64,000 bases of DNA from Lactobacillales bacterium (GCA_015059545.1 SVAG01000001.1:231381-295380); one strand, 5' to 3'; shown: positions 1 to 7,907, counted from the stretch's first letter. The notes: generated by a model from the letters alone, not told the origin. Translations and numbers: made by a program.

Positions 1-456
1 ATAGAAGAATTATGTAAATGGTTAATATTATATATTATGATATGGCATAATAAAGAATTTAATCATATATATGATGCTATTGTATATGCTGTATTTGTAT
101 CATTGGGATTTGCAACAATAGAAAATTTCTTCTATTTATGGGATACAAATTTTGCAACATTAATAGTTAGATCATTATTTACAATACCAGCTCATGCCTT
201 CTTTGGTATAATTATGGGTTATTTCTTTGGATATGCAAAATATTATTCCAAAATGGAATATAAATATAGCGCATTTAAATATACATATACAAGTTTATTT
301 TCTGTAATATTACTTCATGGATTATTTGATTATTTCTTAGCTTTTAATAATGAATATAGTACAATAATATTTATCGGATATACTTTATTATTAGGAATAA
401 TAGCAATAACAAGAATCAAAAAAGTAGAAAATTTAGAATTAACATGGGATAGATAA
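1..456 (+). CDS. PrsW-family intramembrane protease, 5'-truncated by window edge
   Basis: The frame is open from base 1, so the start lies outside the window; 151 residues are visible. Residues 2-7 read EELCKW, matching the EExxK motif of PrsW/CPBP-type membrane metalloproteases. A second motif FATIEN and a third PAHAFFG follow, each at the edge of a hydrophobic segment, as in PrsW. About four membrane segments are visible. PrsW cleaves the anti-sigma factor RsiW in Bacillus; the substrate here cannot be told. An internal ATG at 37 would remove the first glutamate motif, so it is not the start. A hairpin terminator overlaps the stop codon. Confidence 0.72.
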   Translation: MEELCKWLILYIMIWHNKEFNHIYDAIVYAVFVSLGFATIENFFYLWDTNFATLIVRSLFTIPAHAFFGIIMGYFFGYAKYYSKMEYKYSAFKYTYTSLFSVILLHGLFDYFLAFNNEYSTIIFIGYTLLLGIIAITRIKKVENLELTWDR

Positions 457-473
457 ATAATCTATCTTTTTTT
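448..473 (+). terminator. Rho-independent terminator after PrsW gene
   Basis: Stem GATAGA (448-453) with TCTATC (461-466), 7-base loop, then a T run. It overlaps the end of the gene. Confidence 0.75.
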
Positions 474-557
474 GTAAACAAGTGTAAAATTTAAATTTTT
501 TATATTGATATCTAATTTGTTATATGCTAATCTAATAATAGAGAAGGAGAGTATATT

Positions 558-1508
558 ATGAAAGGAAGTAAACAAACAAAAATAATAATAGCAGTAGTAG
601 CAGTATTTTTTGTAGTAGCAATCGGATTAATAGCTACAGGAAAAATTAAATTATCAGATATGATGGGAAACACAGCACAAGGAAGATATACATGTCCAGC
701 AGGATATGTATTAAATGGAACAAAATGTACTAGAACAATAATAGTATGTCCAAGTGGGAGTGTTAAATCAGGAAATCAATGTATAAAAAAAATAACAAAT
801 TATACGTGTCCAACTGGTTATACATATTATAGTGGAGGAACATGTAGAAAAGTTTCAGGTTATACATATACATGTCCAACAGGATGGAAAAAGTCGGGGA
901 CAAATCGATGTGTTAAAAATGCAACAAAAATTGCACAATGTCCAAGTGGATGGTCAAATTATGGAACATCAGGAGTACAATGTGCTACAGCAGCAACTGC
1001 TAAACAAAGTTATGTTTGTTCATCAGGTGGAACACTAAGTGGAAAAAATTGTATAAAAGATGCGACAAAATCAATTAGTTATAAATGTTCAAGTGGAACA
1101 TTAAGTGGAAATAGTTGTATAAAAACTATTGGATATAATCAAACATGTCCAGCAGGATTTGTTAGAAGTGGATCTACTACATGTAGAAAATCAGCAACAG
1201 CTAGATATACATACACATGTCCAAGTGGATGGACAAAATATGGTTCAAGTGGAATGCAATGTATAAAAAATGCTAATTTAACAACAACTTATAGTTGTGC
1301 ACAAGGTCAATTAAAAGGTTCAATGTGTATCCAAGCAAATAAAGCACAAAGATATACTTGTTCAAATGGTCAATTAAGTGGAACATCATGTATAATAAAT
1401 GCAACACAACAACCTAAATATCAAGTAATAGGTGCAACCGCAACAACAAAAACACAAGTTGTTGTTCCATCAAAAAGATATCAAACAATAAAAGCAACTA
1501 GAAGATAA
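558..1508 (+). CDS. Membrane-anchored Cys-rich repeat surface protein
   Basis: The 316-residue product starts with a basic head and one hydrophobic segment (about residues 8-27), probably an uncleaved signal anchor. It then carries eleven short repeats of the form C-P/S-x-G-x(4-8)-G-x(1-3)-C, each followed by a basic or polar linker, giving 22 cysteines. The even cysteine number, two per unit, points to small disulfide-closed loops outside the cell. The tail (about 290-316) is basic and cysteine-free. The ribosome binding site GAGAAGGAGA sits well before ATG 558. It is flanked by terminators, so it is monocistronic. I do not recognise a named family; adhesin, matrix or spore-surface roles are all possible. 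Confidence 0.72.
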   Translation: MKGSKQTKIIIAVVAVFFVVAIGLIATGKIKLSDMMGNTAQGRYTCPAGYVLNGTKCTRTIIVCPSGSVKSGNQCIKKITNYTCPTGYTYYSGGTCRKVSGYTYTCPTGWKKSGTNRCVKNATKIAQCPSGWSNYGTSGVQCATAATAKQSYVCSSGGTLSGKNCIKDATKSISYKCSSGTLSGNSCIKTIGYNQTCPAGFVRSGSTTCRKSATARYTYTCPSGWTKYGSSGMQCIKNANLTTTYSCAQGQLKGSMCIQANKAQRYTCSNGQLSGTSCIINATQQPKYQVIGATATTKTQVVVPSKRYQTIKATRR

Positions 1509-1512
1509 TTAT

Positions 1513-1538
1513 AAAAAGTAGACTATCTCTACTTTTTT
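1513..1538 (+). terminator. Terminator after Cys-rich protein
   Basis: Stem AAAAAGTAGA (1513-1522) with TCTACTTTTT (1528-1537), 5-base loop, ending in a T run. Confidence 0.85.
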
Positions 1539-1544
1539 CATTTG

Positions 1545-1573
1545 TTGAAAAAGAATATATTATATGATATAAT
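1545..1573 (+). promoter_or_regulatory. Sigma-A type promoter of the ABC export pair
   Basis: TTGAAA (1545-1550), 17-base spacer, TATAAT (1568-1573), 34 bases before the start codon at 1608. Confidence 0.75.
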
Positions 1574-1607
1574 TAATATGTTTGAGATTTATTAGATAGG
1601 TGATTAG

Positions 1608-2390
1608 ATGAAAAGATTCTTAAATAATATAAAAAAATATTTTAAATATGCTATATATTCAGCAAGAGCAGATTTAAAAAGTGAAGTAGCTGGATCATAT
1701 CTAAATTGGTTATGGTGGATATTAGATCCATTATGTTTCATGATGATATATATATTTGTAGCTGCAGTTGTATTTAAATCATCAGAACCATATTTTCCAG
1801 TATTTATATTTTTAGGTTTAACAGTATGGGATTTCTTTAATAAAACTGTTAATGCTAGTGTAAAAATAGTAAGTAATAATAGAGCCATAGTAACAAAAAT
1901 ATATATTCCAAAATATATACTTATATTACAAAAAACATTCGTAAATATGTTTAAAATGAGTATATCTTGGATACTTGTATTTATGCTTATGATTATTTTT
2001 AAAGTTCCAGTAACACTAAATTTCTTATGGTTTATACCAATATTATTGATATTATATTTAGTAACTTTTGGTATTTCTTGTATTTTATTACATTATGGAA
2101 TATTTGTAGAAGATTTAGCAAATGTAACATCACTTGCTTTAAGATTAGTATTCTATATGTCAGGAATATTCTATAGCGTTGCTACTAAAGTACCAGCTCC
2201 ATTTAATGATATTCTATTAAAATGTAATCCAGTAGCATTCGTAATAAATGCATTTAGAGATATTTTCTTACATAATCAAGCACCTTCATTATTAATGATG
2301 GGTGGATGGACATTAATAGGTGTATTATTAATAGTAATTGGTATTCATATAATTCATAAATATGAAAATAGTTATGCGAAGGTGATATAA
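1608..2390 (+). CDS. Polysaccharide/teichoic-acid ABC exporter, permease subunit
   Basis: A 260-residue integral membrane protein of the ABC-2 type (TagG/Wzm/KpsM family). It begins with a cytosolic amphipathic stretch, then LNWLWWILDPLCFMMIY, the typical first-helix pattern, and about six membrane segments. The C-terminal region has the conserved NPVAFVINAFRDIFL stretch seen before the last helix in this family. Its stop overlaps by one base the start of the ATPase gene, so the two are translationally coupled. The pair should export a lipid-linked glycan or teichoic-acid-like polymer. Substrate is not deducible here. Confidence 0.88.
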   Translation: MKRFLNNIKKYFKYAIYSARADLKSEVAGSYLNWLWWILDPLCFMMIYIFVAAVVFKSSEPYFPVFIFLGLTVWDFFNKTVNASVKIVSNNRAIVTKIYIPKYILILQKTFVNMFKMSISWILVFMLMIIFKVPVTLNFLWFIPILLILYLVTFGISCILLHYGIFVEDLANVTSLALRLVFYMSGIFYSVATKVPAPFNDILLKCNPVAFVINAFRDIFLHNQAPSLLMMGGWTLIGVLLIVIGIHIIHKYENSYAKVI

Positions 2391-3127
2391 TGAAAAAAGA
2401 AGCTGCAATTACAGTAAAAGATTTACATATTAGTTATAGAGGATTAAAAAAATTCTCTATCAAAAGATCTTTTTTTAAGGGTAAGAAAAATGCTAAAGAA
2501 GTATTTGAAGCTGTAAAAGGAATTTCTTTTGAAGTAGAAAAAGGAAAAATATTAGGATTTATTGGAAAAAATGGTAGTGGTAAATCAACAACTCTAAGAG
2601 CACTTGCTGGAATCTTTTCACCAGATTCAGGAATAATTGATTTGCATGGAAATACAGTTTCATTGTTATCAATAGGAGTTGGATTTCAACCAAAATTAAC
2701 AGGATATGAAAATATATATTTATCAGGAATGTTATTAGGATTTTCAGAATCACAAATAAAAGAAAAAGAAAAAGAAATAATAGAATTTGCAGATATTGGA
2801 GATTTTATATATAAACCAGTTAAAACCTATTCATCTGGTATGCATTCTAAATTAGCATTTGCTATTACTGCAATTTTAGAAACAGATATAATGTTAATAG
2901 ATGAAGTTTTAAGTGTAGGAGATGCTGCATTTAAAGAAAAAAGTTATAACAAAATGAAAGAATTAATAAGTGATGAAAATAGAACTGTTGTAATTGTTTC
3001 ACATAGTTTAGATACAATTAAAAATTTATGTGATGAAGTATTATGGTTACATAATGGCGAAGTAAAAAAAATAGGTAAACCAGAGGAAGTAATAGAGCAA
3101 TATAAAGAATTTATGGAAACAAAATAA
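2390..3127 (+). CDS. Polysaccharide/teichoic-acid ABC exporter, ATPase subunit
   Basis: A 245-residue ABC ATPase of the TagH/Wzt/KpsT group. Visible motifs are Walker A GKNGSGKST (about residue 59), the signature YSSGMHSKLAF, Walker B IMLIDEVLSVGD and the switch histidine in VSHSLD. SGMxxKL in place of LSGGQ is typical of polysaccharide exporters. It ends soon after the nucleotide domain, so it lacks the C-terminal carbohydrate-binding domain of O9a-type Wzt proteins. It overlaps the permease gene by one base and is followed by a strong terminator, making a two-gene operon. Confidence 0.9.
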   Translation: MKKEAAITVKDLHISYRGLKKFSIKRSFFKGKKNAKEVFEAVKGISFEVEKGKILGFIGKNGSGKSTTLRALAGIFSPDSGIIDLHGNTVSLLSIGVGFQPKLTGYENIYLSGMLLGFSESQIKEKEKEIIEFADIGDFIYKPVKTYSSGMHSKLAFAITAILETDIMLIDEVLSVGDAAFKEKSYNKMKELISDENRTVVIVSHSLDTIKNLCDEVLWLHNGEVKKIGKPEEVIEQYKEFMETK

Positions 3128-3150
3128 ACTTTGAAATTTCAAAGTTTTTT
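3126..3150 (+). terminator. Terminator after ABC ATPase
   Basis: Palindrome AAACTTTGA...TCAAAGTTT followed by a T run, starting at the stop codon. Confidence 0.85.
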
Positions 3151-3157
3151 CTTTATA

Positions 3158-3186
3158 TTGAATAAATATATTTTTTTTGCTATAAT
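3158..3186 (+). promoter_or_regulatory. Promoter of tRNA-Leu
   Basis: TTGAAT (3158-3163), 17-base spacer, TATAAT (3181-3186). The mature tRNA begins 9 bases downstream of the -10 box. Confidence 0.75.
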
Positions 3187-3194
3187 TAATACAT

Positions 3195-3280
3195 GCCAGC
3201 CTGGCGGAATGGTAGACGCATCAGACTCAAAATCTGACGGTAGTAATACTGTGAGGGTTCAAGTCCCTTGGCTGGTACCA
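3195..3280 (+). tRNA. tRNA-Leu (anticodon CAA)
   Basis: An 86-base class II tRNA. The acceptor GCCAGCC (3195-3201) pairs with GGCTGGT (3270-3276) with one G-U pair. The D-loop region GGCGGAATGGTAGACG, an anticodon loop CTCAAAA giving CAA, a long variable arm (GGTAGTAATACTG) and a T-arm with GGTTCAAGTCC are all present. The 3' CCA (3278-3280) is encoded. It reads UUG leucine codons. It has its own promoter and terminator. Confidence 0.96.
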
Positions 3281-3288
3281 TAGATAAC

Positions 3289-3315
3289 AAAAGACTTTAA
3301 ATAAAGTCTTTTTTT
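3289..3315 (+). terminator. Terminator after tRNA-Leu
   Basis: Stem AAGACTTT (3291-3298), loop AAAT, AAAGTCTT (3303-3310), T run. Confidence 0.85.
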
Positions 3316-3378
3316 ATGATTATTAAATATTTGTAAATTGATATATGGAATATAATAAAACAAAGAAAGGGGGATTTT

Positions 3379-4212
3379 ATGAAGTGCAGAATTTTAAAAA
3401 GTGGTAATTGTAATATAAATCAAAAATATAGTAATAGTCATAAAGGAATTGATATAGTAGCTTTAATAAATAATAGAAGTTCAGTAGATACAGTTTTAGC
3501 GCATACTGATGGAAGAGTAATTGATATAAAAACAGGAACTAAAAATAAAATGGGAGCAACTGGAATAGCATCATATGGTAATTATATTCAAATAGAACAT
3601 GATAATGGATATACAACTTTTTATGCACATTTATCAGAAGTATATGTAAAAATAGGACAAATAGTAAAACAAGGTGAAGAAATAGGGTATATGGGAGATT
3701 CTGGTAATGCTACTGGAATACATTTACATTTTGAATTAAGAAAAAATAAGACGTATGAGAGTAATATAAATCCAATTAATTATTTAAATAGTGATTTACC
3801 AGGAATTAATAAAAGATCAATTTCTTATAGAGTATATAGTAATAATAGTAAAAAATGGCTTCCAACTGTTAAAGATGGAACAACATTAGGTAATATTAAC
3901 AACTCAATAGGTGGAATACAAGTTAGAACTATAAATGGTGGAAGTACAAAATATAGAGCACATGTAAAAAATGGAAGCTGGTTACCAGTAGTAGAAAAAT
4001 GGGATGATACAGATGAAGGATATATAGGAATAAAAGGTAGACCAATTGATGCATTTACTATATGGAGTGAATATGGAGATATATCATATAGAGCACATAT
4101 AAAAAATGGAAAATGGTTACCATGGGTATATAAATATGGAATAAAAAATTATGATGAATATGCAGGAATATATGGAAAAGAAATAGATCAAATACAAATA
4201 AAGATAAAATAG
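3379..4212 (+). CDS. M23 (LytM-type) peptidoglycan endopeptidase with C-terminal repeats
   Basis: The 277-residue product has an M23 metallopeptidase domain (about residues 15-140) with the zinc ligands in SHKGIDI and HLHFE and the active-site histidine in YAHLS. The C-terminal half (about 145-277) has three diverged repeats of the pattern YRAHxKNGxWLPxV...GYxGIxGxxIDxIxI, similar in layout to clostridial hydrophobic-W (ChW) repeats, which bind surfaces. No signal peptide or membrane segment is visible, unlike most wall hydrolases. It could be released by lysis like a phage endolysin, or act inside the mother cell during sporulation. Start ATG 3379 has an AAAGGGGG ribosome binding site. Confidence 0.82.
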   Translation: MKCRILKSGNCNINQKYSNSHKGIDIVALINNRSSVDTVLAHTDGRVIDIKTGTKNKMGATGIASYGNYIQIEHDNGYTTFYAHLSEVYVKIGQIVKQGEEIGYMGDSGNATGIHLHFELRKNKTYESNINPINYLNSDLPGINKRSISYRVYSNNSKKWLPTVKDGTTLGNINNSIGGIQVRTINGGSTKYRAHVKNGSWLPVVEKWDDTDEGYIGIKGRPIDAFTIWSEYGDISYRAHIKNGKWLPWVYKYGIKNYDEYAGIYGKEIDQIQIKIK

Positions 4213-4224
4213 GTTATCATTATT

Positions 4225-4252
4225 ACAAAAAAAATGTATAAATCATATTTTA
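4225..4252 (+). promoter_or_regulatory. Possible late mother-cell (sigma-K/E type) promoter of collagen-like gene
   Basis: CATATTTTA (4244-4252) fits the sigma-K -10 pattern CATAnnnTA, with AC at 4225-4226 about 17 bases upstream. No sigma-A -35/-10 pair is seen before the gene. AT-rich DNA produces such matches by chance, so this is tentative. Confidence 0.3.
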
Positions 4253-4272
4253 TATTAGAAAGGAGAATAAAT

Positions 4273-5016
4273 ATGAATGATTGTGAAAATAATAGTATAT
4301 ACAGAGATGCGTTAGAAAAAATCAAAAGAGATCAAAAATTTAAACCATCTTGTTGTATACCAATAGGAGGAACTGGAACAGTCGGACCGACTGGACCAAC
4401 AGGGCCAGCCGGACCAGCAACTATAGCAGTTGGAACAACAACTACAGGAGACTCAGGAACAGCTGCTTCAGTAACAAATAGTGGAACTGCTGAAAATGTA
4501 GTATTAGACTTTGTTATTCCAGAAGGACCAACAGGGTCAGCCGGATTAGATGGAGCAACAGGGCCAACAGGGCCAGCCGGATTAGATGGAGCAACAGGAC
4601 CAACAGGGCCAGCCGGATTAGATGGAGCAACAGGACCAACAGGGCCAGCCGGATTAGATGGAGCAACAGGACCAACAGGGCCAGCTGGATTAGATGGAGC
4701 AACAGGGCCAACAGGACCAGCCGGATTAGATGGAGCAACAGGACCAACAGGACCAGCCGGATTAGATGGAGCAACAGGACCAACAGGGCCAGCCGGATTA
4801 GACGGAGCAACAGGACCAACAGGGCCAGCTGGATTAGATGGAGCAACAGGACCAACAGGACCGGCTGGACTAGATGCACCAACTCCAACATTAACAATTG
4901 GGACAGTAACAACAGGAGATCCAGGAACAGAAGCTTCAGCTACTATTACTGGTACAGCTCCAGACTTTGTACTTAATTTAACAATCCCACAAGGACCAAC
5001 AGGACCTGCCGCATAG
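4273..5016 (+). CDS. Collagen-like (Gly-X-Y) surface protein, probable spore-surface protein
   Basis: A 247-residue protein with a short N-terminal head containing CC (about residue 33), a Gly-X-Y stretch, then nine identical 12-residue units [12 protein letters not shown] (residues 91-198). It lacks a signal peptide, as do BclA-type exosporium proteins. Two copies of another module flank the repeats: TIxxGTxTTGDxGTxAS...VIPEGPTG before, and a diverged copy after. The ATG at 4273 follows AAAGGAG; an upstream in-frame ATG at 4234 has no ribosome binding site. One base separates its stop from the next gene, a glycosyltransferase that may decorate the threonine-rich repeats. Collagen-like phage tail fibre is the main alternative. 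Confidence 0.78.
   Translation: MNDCENNSIYRDALEKIKRDQKFKPSCCIPIGGTGTVGPTGPTGPAGPATIAVGTTTTGDSGTAASVTNSGTAENVVLDFVIPEGPTGSAGLDGATGPTGPAGLDGATGPTGPAGLDGATGPTGPAGLDGATGPTGPAGLDGATGPTGPAGLDGATGPTGPAGLDGATGPTGPAGLDGATGPTGPAGLDGATGPTGPAGLDAPTPTLTIGTVTTGDPGTEASATITGTAPDFVLNLTIPQGPTGPAA
4543..4866 (+). repeat. Nine tandem 36-bp repeats encoding collagen-like units
   Basis: Nine in-frame 36-bp copies, beginning GGATTAGATGGAGCAACAGG, differ only at a few synonymous third positions. They are followed by a diverged partial tenth copy. The low divergence implies recent expansion or slippage, so copy number may vary between strains. Confidence 0.95.
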
Positions 5017-5017
5017 T

Positions 5018-6097
5018 ATGAAAAAATATAAAATTTGTGTATATGCTATAAGTAAAAATGAAGAAAAATTTGTTGATAGATTCATGGATTCTTTAAAAGA
5101 AATTGATAAAGTATATGTACTTGATACCGGTTCTACTGATGATACAGTAAATAAATTAAAAAATAGAGGAGCTATTGTAGAACAAAAAATAATAGATCCT
5201 TGGAGATTTGATGTAGCCAGAAATCTTTCTTTAGATATGGTACCAGAAGATATAGATATATGTATTTGTTTAGATTTAGATGAAGTAATAGAAGAAGGAT
5301 TTATAGAAACAATTAATAATTTATGGAAAGATGATACTACAAGACTTAGATATAATTACAATTGGAAGTTAGATAATGACAATAAACCATTAGTTAATTT
5401 TTATATAGAAAAAATACATTCTAGAAAAAATTATAAATGGACTCATCCAGTACATGAAGTATTAACATACTTAGGTGATAAAGAAAACTTTATTACAACA
5501 GATTTAATAACTGTTAATCATTATCCTGATGATACAAAATCTAGAAGTAGTTACCTACCACTTTTAGAACTTTCTATAAAAGAAGATCCTACTGATGATA
5601 GAAATATGCATTATTTAGGAAGAGAATACATGTATTATCATAAATGGAATGAATGTATAGATACTTTGATAAAACACTTAAGTTTAAAAACTGCAACATG
5701 GAAAGATGAAAGATGCGCATCAATGAGATTTATAGCGCGTTCTTATAAAAAATTAAAAAGATATGAAGAAGCAAATATGTGGCTTTTAAAAGCTATAGAT
5801 GAAGCCCCTTACTTAAGAGATCCTTATGTAGAAATGGCTTTACTTCAATATGAAATAGGTAACTATGATAAAGTAATTCATTTCTGTAATTTAGCTTTAG
5901 AAATAAAAACACATACAAAATCATATATAAATGAACAATTTAGTTTTGATTCTACTATATATGATTTACTTTCAATATCATATTATTATTTAAATGACTT
6001 AGAGAGTGCTATTAAAAATGTTGATAAGGCATTAGAATTTGATAAAGAAAATATAAGACTTATAAATAACAAAAAATTTTTTGAAAAGGAATTATAA
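5018..6097 (+). CDS. Family 2 glycosyltransferase with C-terminal TPR repeats
   Basis: The 359-residue product has an N-terminal GT-A domain of family GT2 (about residues 5-215): AISKNEEKFV at the nucleotide end, DTGSTDDT, and CLDLDEV as the metal-binding DxD-type motif. The rest (about 215-359) is helical with TPR-like units such as YEEANMWLLKAIDEAP and LESAIKNVDKALEFD. TPR-GT2 enzymes include protein glycosyltransferases such as SunS. The gene starts two bases after the stop of the collagen-like gene with no clear ribosome binding site of its own, so it relies on translational coupling. This resembles Clostridioides difficile, where a spore glycosyltransferase sits beside a bclA gene. Target assignment is inference. 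Confidence 0.82.
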   Translation: MKKYKICVYAISKNEEKFVDRFMDSLKEIDKVYVLDTGSTDDTVNKLKNRGAIVEQKIIDPWRFDVARNLSLDMVPEDIDICICLDLDEVIEEGFIETINNLWKDDTTRLRYNYNWKLDNDNKPLVNFYIEKIHSRKNYKWTHPVHEVLTYLGDKENFITTDLITVNHYPDDTKSRSSYLPLLELSIKEDPTDDRNMHYLGREYMYYHKWNECIDTLIKHLSLKTATWKDERCASMRFIARSYKKLKRYEEANMWLLKAIDEAPYLRDPYVEMALLQYEIGNYDKVIHFCNLALEIKTHTKSYINEQFSFDSTIYDLLSISYYYLNDLESAIKNVDKALEFDKENIRLINNKKFFEKEL

Positions 6098-6108
6098 TAT
6101 TCCTTTTT
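6084..6108 (+). terminator. Terminator after the collagen/GT operon
   Basis: AAAAGGAAT (6084-6092), loop TATAAT, ATTCCTTTT (6099-6107), T run; overlaps the stop codon. Confidence 0.85.
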
Positions 6109-6145
6109 CTTTTAATTTAAGGTATAATTTAAAAAGGTGATGTAA

Positions 6146-7321
6146 ATGGACAGATTAATAATGATTAAATATGGAGAACTTACTACAAAAAAAGCAAATA
6201 GAAAAATGTTTATTAATATGTTAGAAAATAATATTAATAAAATACTTAAAAATGAAAAATATGAAATATCAAAAGATAGAGTAAGAATGTATATAAAATG
6301 TGATAGTTCTTCATTAGATAGTATAGTTAAAAAACTAAAAAAAGTATTTGGTATTCATGGTATAGTAATAGCTGATAAAGTAAATACTAATATAGATAGT
6401 ATTAAAGAAAAAGTTTTAGAAAAATTAGATGATAATTATAAAACTTTTAAAGTAAATACTAAAAGAGCAGATAAAAAATTTGAAATACATAGTATGGATT
6501 TTAATAGAGTAATTGGTGGACATGTACTAAAAAATACAAATTTAAAAGTAGATGTACATAATCCAGATGTATTAATAAATATTGAAATAAGACCTGAAGG
6601 GACATTTATTTATACAAATGAAATAAAAGGTTTAGGTGGATATCCAGTAGGTATTCAAGGAAAAGGATTATTAATGCTAAGTGGTGGAATAGATTCACCA
6701 GTTGCAGGTTATTTATCATTAAAAAGAGGAGTAGATTTAGAATGTTTATATTTTGAATCTCCACCACATACAAGTGTAGAAGCAAAAAATAAAGTTTTAA
6801 AACTTGCTAGTATAATAAATGAATATTCAGGAAATATAAAAGTAAATATAGTTCCATTTACAAAAATACAAGAAGAAATTTATAAAAATTGTCCTGATAG
6901 TTATATTATAACTATTATGAGAAGAATGATGTATAGAATAGCCGAAGAAGTATCAAGAAGAAAAAATTTAAAAGTAATTATAAATGGAGAAAGTATTGGA
7001 CAAGTAGCAAGTCAAACATTAACTAGTATGATAGTAATTAATAATGTAACTAATATGCCAGTAATAAGACCAGTTTCATGTATGGATAAATTAGAAATAA
7101 TAGATATTGCAACTAAAATAGGAACATATGAAACAAGTATATTACCATATGAAGACTGTTGTACAATATTCTTACCAAAACATCCAGTAATAAATCCAGA
7201 TTTAGCAAAAGCAATTCTTTATGAAAACAGTTTTGATTATCAAACTTTAATAAATGAATGTATAGAAAATATAGAAGTAATAAGTAATTTTGAAGAAGAT
7301 AATTTTGAAAATTATTTATAA
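6146..7321 (+). CDS. thiI: tRNA 4-thiouridine synthase ThiI
   Basis: A 391-residue ThiI. The N-terminal ferredoxin-like and THUMP domains (about 1-165) precede an ATP pyrophosphatase domain with the PP-loop SGGIDSPVAGY near residue 180. It makes s4U8 in tRNA and can supply sulfur for thiamine. Length matches the Bacillus form, which lacks the rhodanese domain of the E. coli protein; sulfur then comes from a dedicated cysteine desulfurase (NifZ in Bacillus), which is not adjacent here. The conserved motif YEDCCTIFLPKHP carries paired cysteines. ATG 6146 follows AAAAGGTGATG. It appears to be monocistronic. Confidence 0.95.
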   Translation: MDRLIMIKYGELTTKKANRKMFINMLENNINKILKNEKYEISKDRVRMYIKCDSSSLDSIVKKLKKVFGIHGIVIADKVNTNIDSIKEKVLEKLDDNYKTFKVNTKRADKKFEIHSMDFNRVIGGHVLKNTNLKVDVHNPDVLINIEIRPEGTFIYTNEIKGLGGYPVGIQGKGLLMLSGGIDSPVAGYLSLKRGVDLECLYFESPPHTSVEAKNKVLKLASIINEYSGNIKVNIVPFTKIQEEIYKNCPDSYIITIMRRMMYRIAEEVSRRKNLKVIINGESIGQVASQTLTSMIVINNVTNMPVIRPVSCMDKLEIIDIATKIGTYETSILPYEDCCTIFLPKHPVINPDLAKAILYENSFDYQTLINECIENIEVISNFEEDNFENYL

Positions 7322-7344
7322 CCAAAAATTAACAAAAAAAATAT

Positions 7345-7373
7345 GTATTAAATTACCAAATGTACACATGATA
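7345..7373 (+). promoter_or_regulatory. Possible sigma-G promoter of first SASP gene
   Basis: CATGATA (7367-7373) fits the sigma-G -10 pattern CATnhTA. GTATT (7345-7349) lies 17 bases upstream in the -35 position and matches 4 of 5 consensus bases. A forespore promoter is expected for a SASP gene. The predicted start lies only a few bases before the ribosome binding site. Confidence 0.4.
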
Positions 7374-7396
7374 TAAGTGTACAGGAGGTGAATCAA

Positions 7397-7600
7397 ATGA
7401 ATAATAAAAATAAAATGGTAGTTCCAGGATCTAAACAAGCTATCGAAAGCATGAAATATGAAATAGCTAATGAATTAGGTGTTACTATGGGACCAGATGC
7501 TACTAGCCGTGCTAACGGATCTGTTGGTGGAGAAATCACTAAAAGATTAGTACAAATGGGTGAACAACATTTAGGTGGTATGAACTATCAATCTAAATAA
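7397..7600 (+). CDS. Alpha/beta-type small acid-soluble spore protein
   Basis: A 67-residue SASP. The family hallmarks are visible: [11 protein letters not shown], containing the site cut by the germination protease GPR, and the second block [17 protein letters not shown]. These proteins coat forespore DNA, shift it to the A form and protect it from UV; on germination they are degraded for amino acids. ATG 7397 has a perfect AGGAGG site at 7383-7388; a GTG at 7388 lies inside that site and is not the start. It has its own terminator, and a second SASP gene follows. Confidence 0.95.
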   Translation: MNNKNKMVVPGSKQAIESMKYEIANELGVTMGPDATSRANGSVGGEITKRLVQMGEQHLGGMNYQSK

Positions 7601-7607
7601 TTAAATT

Positions 7608-7634
7608 GACAGTTATAAACTGTCTTTTCTTTTT
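7608..7634 (+). terminator. Terminator after first SASP
   Basis: GACAGTT (7608-7614), loop ATA, AACTGTC (7618-7624), then a T-rich tail. Confidence 0.8.
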
Positions 7635-7711
7635 AATAAAAAATTAACAAAAATTACCTATTATTATTATTTCTATAATGGTTAGAATAATAGTAAAAGG
7701 TGGTGAATAAT

Positions 7712-7891
7712 ATGACTAATAAGAGTTTAGTAGCTCCAAATTCAAAAGAAATTTTATCAAATATGAAATACGAAATAGCTAGAGAATTAGGTGTTACATT
7801 AGGTGCTGATACAACATCAAGAATGAATGGTTCAGTTGGTGGAGAAATGACTAGAAGACTAGTTGAACTTGGTAAACAAAATTTAAGATAG
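7712..7891 (+). CDS. Alpha/beta-type small acid-soluble spore protein (second copy)
   Basis: A 59-residue SASP, shorter at the C-terminus than its neighbour but with the same two blocks: MKYEIARELGV with the GPR cleavage region and GSVGGEMTRRLVELGKQ. ATG 7712 follows AAAGGTGGTG; an in-frame GTG at 7700 lies within that ribosome binding site. The two SASP genes are separated by a terminator and share the upstream string AAAATTAACAAAAA, so they are likely an old tandem duplication expressed from separate forespore promoters. Confidence 0.93.
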   Translation: MTNKSLVAPNSKEILSNMKYEIARELGVTLGADTTSRMNGSVGGEMTRRLVELGKQNLR

Positions 7892-7907
7892 ATTTTTCTA
7901 TCTTTTT
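7885..7907 (+). terminator. Terminator after second SASP
   Basis: AAGATAG (7885-7891), loop ATTTTT, CTATCTT (7898-7904), T run; overlaps the stop codon. Confidence 0.8.

Noticed and set aside
37-456. Complete 139-residue protein starting at ATG 37
   Set aside because: The frame is open from base 1 and includes the EExxK motif needed by PrsW-like proteases, so the gene starts outside the window.
832-1038. 68-codon + strand frame inside the Cys-rich protein gene
   Set aside because: It is a shifted frame of a repeat-rich gene without ribosome binding site; the Cys-x-Gly pattern exists only in the main frame.
4543-4866. Regular 36-bp repeats, CRISPR-like at first sight
   Set aside because: The copies are contiguous with no spacers and stay in frame as collagen-like Gly-X-Y units.
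4514-4912. Open 132-codon frame on the minus strand, Leu-rich
   Set aside because: It is the mirror of the collagen repeats, with no ribosome binding site and a composition set by the repeat.
6098-6145. TPP riboswitch before thiI
   Set aside because: The gap is under 50 bases and holds only a terminator tail and a promoter-like sequence.
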